Below are positions 28,018-30,040 of a DNA stretch of 30,040 nucleotides, piece after piece. How positions within the stretch are numbered: the stretch's first letter is position 1; every line of letters begins with the position of its first letter. This DNA comes from Gnetum montanum (Eukaryota; Streptophyta; Gnetopsida; Gnetales; Gnetaceae): positions 71,055 through 101,094 of the forward strand of contig MNCI01028965.1 in NCBI GenBank assembly GCA_015680685.1, written 5' to 3'. Both the position numbers and the translations under genes were made by a program. The notes beneath the pieces are model-generated. The model was given only the letters and a program-made list of their open reading frames with translations, made no database searches and was not told where the DNA came from.

Positions 28018-30040
28018 ATGCCTCTCCTACAAGATAATAATAACGCCACACTTAGTGAGGAAGTTCATTGGAGAACCGACGAACTATATGACGATGAAGA
28101 TTGGAGTATACAACCCGAAGTGGGAGTTTCTTATAAACATGAAGAAAAACAACATCATCACAGCACACAAAGACATAACTTACCTGATGACGATGAACCC
28201 ACACTGGCCACTATAAGCCTAATGCAAATACAAGAGGCTATTCGAATCTCACGTAGGCATCGTAAAGAGAGTCATCTACCTAGGCTCAATTTAAATAACT
28301 TTCCCAAACTTTCAGAAGGCTATGACTTAGATCTACATCAACATTTATTAGCCTTCTACAATGCTTGCACATGGAACAATATTGATAACGGTTGACAAAA
28401 ACTTAAGCTCTTTCCCATGACACTCGTTGACCAAGCTAAAGTATGGTATAGATCATTAAAACCAAATTCGATATGACGCTGGTCAAAAATGGTAGAAGTC
28501 TTTAACAAAAAATATCAAGCCTATGCAAGAGTGTCAGCCTTTAGGAAACAAATCCAAGGATGGAAAGAAGCAAAATATGAACCCTTGGACATGGCCTTAG
28601 AAAGATACTATGCACTGTTAAATAACTGTCTAGGCCATGGGTTTTCCAAGGAAAGGCTAATGTACCATATTATTGATGGGCTACGTAATGAAACAAGAGA
28701 GACCTTAGGAATGTATGCCCAAGGTCAAATATATGAACTACGAACCCATCAAATTCAAGAGCTTATCCAAAGGGTAGAAAAAGAAGAAGGAGAAATAGCT
28801 AGATGGGAGAGTGTTTGAAAACATCAACGAGACCAAAATTTCAACTTAACAAAGGTCCATGATCATAACAAGGAGAAATCAACAAACCTCAAGGTGGAAA
28901 CATCATCTTTGCCAATACAATAATCATTAGAAGAAGTCGAGGCAAAGATTAATAAGATGTTGGAATGGATGAATCAAAAGTGTGGAGAATATATCAACAA
29001 CATTGGAGATAGAGTTTTGACAACCCAAGAAGCAGGACAAAACAATAGACAATCGGAAAGAAAGAATGAAGGGAATAAGTGCTTAACTACTAACCATACA
29101 TATGAATGCAACATATGCCTGTACTATCACCCCAAGGGTAAATGCCCAATCTTGTCACATTTATATGAGCATTGGGGAAATGCGTTACATCCAGAGTTCA
29201 TACAAAGATCCTCTATTCGATCACAGTGGCAACCATCCCAGTCGTGGGGGACACCACCCTTAGATTGGAGGCATCCTTCATATTTTCTAAATCCAAATGC
29301 TTATCATGTTCAACATCCTGTTTCTCCAACTGAGCCAACATACTTTATCTCACCACACTACTATTCCCCACAATACTATCAACCCATGCCTCCAACACAA
29401 CCACCACCTTGTGCACCTTATCCTCCTCCTAACTTTCAACATTCTCATCCTTTCCCTCCTTATAGATCGCCACCAACTACTCCTTACGTACCTGCACCAC
29501 CGCAACCCACGAACAACACTTGTGCTACTGCTACTAATAGCAGTGAAGATCCTCCTCAACATCAAAAACATCCTTTCTTTAAATACGGCCATAGGAAGGG
29601 ACAACACAATTCTGAGGCCACTGCATCTTCCAACCCAACACAAGTTCCACACTATGGTGCACCCTTACCTTCGAACCCAATGCCTCATGTAACTTCATTA
29701 GGGCCACCAACTCACGCTCCAAAAACCATAAGGCCCAATGAACACAACCATGGTAGGCATCATCCTAATCCTTGCATACCATCTAATGGTCCTAAACATC
29801 ATAGTGGGTCAACTCGTTATCTGGGAACTACATCGTATAAAGTGCCCCACTATGCTCATTATAATCAAGTGTGTGAACCCCAATGGAGTAAGTATAGACC
29901 AGTCCCAATACTTCCAACATGAAAGGATCCTTATTTTCCATTTATTAATCCTTTCCATACTCAACCAATTAGTTATGGGGGATATCCCCCATTTCAATAA
30001 CAAGCAGGATTAATAAATATTTTTTATTTTCTTTAATTTT
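28018..30040 (+). pseudogene. Gag polyprotein of element B (partial, stop-ridden)
   Basis: One unbroken frame from ATG 28018 (an upstream in-frame ATG is at 27958) to the window end, with about six stops (TGA 28394, 28474, 28816; TAA 28921; TGA 29920; TAA near 29998). Gag core: LMQIQEAIRISRRHRK, GYDLDLHQHLLAFYNACTW, LVDQAKVWYRSLKPNSI, MVEVFNKKYQAYARVSAFRK, LERYYALLNNCLGHGFSKER, LGMYAQGQIYELR. Zinc knuckle CX2CX3HX4C (CNICLYYHPKGKC) at 29107-29145, then a Pro/Tyr/His-rich tail. Homologous along its length to the gag at 14795. The stop at 28394 stands where A has a tryptophan, as expected from G-to-A change. The protease would lie beyond the window. Confidence 0.9.

Larger units (their letters stand above)
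27549..30040 (+). mobile_element. Element B: Athila-like family-1 element, truncated by the window end
   Basis: LTR end, tRNA-Asp primer site and gag in the same order and spacing as in element A. Sequence after 30040 is needed to see whether it has protease and pol. Confidence 0.85.

Noticed and set aside
29297-29692. Second plus-strand and minus-strand frames over the gag tail of element B
   Set aside because: Shadows of the proline-rich gag frame; no independent coding signal.

Overview
The window looks like gene-free, repeat-packed nuclear DNA from a seed plant. The evidence is plant-type Ty3/gypsy, Ty1/copia and L1-like fragments, primer-binding sites matching plant tRNA-Asp and initiator tRNA-Met, and a short TTTAGGG run. 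I find no intact host gene and no tRNA, rRNA or CRISPR. Nearly all coding pieces are decayed. A large genome that keeps old elements (for example a gymnosperm) would fit, but the species cannot be fixed from the sequence.

Layout. 1-788 is the minus-strand LTR of family 1 (LTRs run TGATGA...TCATCA). 789-1309 and about 4408-4782 are two halves of a minus-strand L1-like LINE, split by a family-1 element (C, 1310-4407) that carries only a decayed coiled-coil reading frame. About 4783-6480 is the 3' end of a minus-strand copia element (RT with YVDD, RNase H, probable LTR). About 7300-9330 is the 3' end of a minus-strand chromovirus (integrase, chromodomain remnant, 3' LTR of family 2). 9411-9737 is another family-1-like LTR piece. 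About 10510-12656 is the 3' end of a plus-strand Tekay/Del-like chromovirus.

The right half is a nest. A family-2 element without pol (12657 to about 27118; LTRs TGTAGGG...CCCTACA, tRNA-Met primer site, one novel charged reading frame) was hit twice. Element A (13888-23693) is a complete 9.8-kb family-1 element with 791-bp LTRs, a tRNA-Asp primer site and gag-protease in a single frame. It has no RT, RNase H or integrase and is flanked by TAAAG duplications. A solo LTR (26127-27015), flanked by CTATG duplications, lies in the family-2 3' LTR. From about 27440 to the end lies a third family-1 element (B): an LTR containing a snap-back inverted repeat, a tRNA-Asp primer site and a gag homologous to that of A, running off the window.

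How they fit together. Elements A, B and C share LTR ends, and A and B also share the primer site, but none shows pol here. The family-2 element shares LTRs with the chromovirus at 7300-9330, a plausible autonomous partner. Two unrelated LTR families carry arrays of short palindromes that contained CpG and now mostly show TpG/CpA, which suggests long-term cytosine methylation and deamination.
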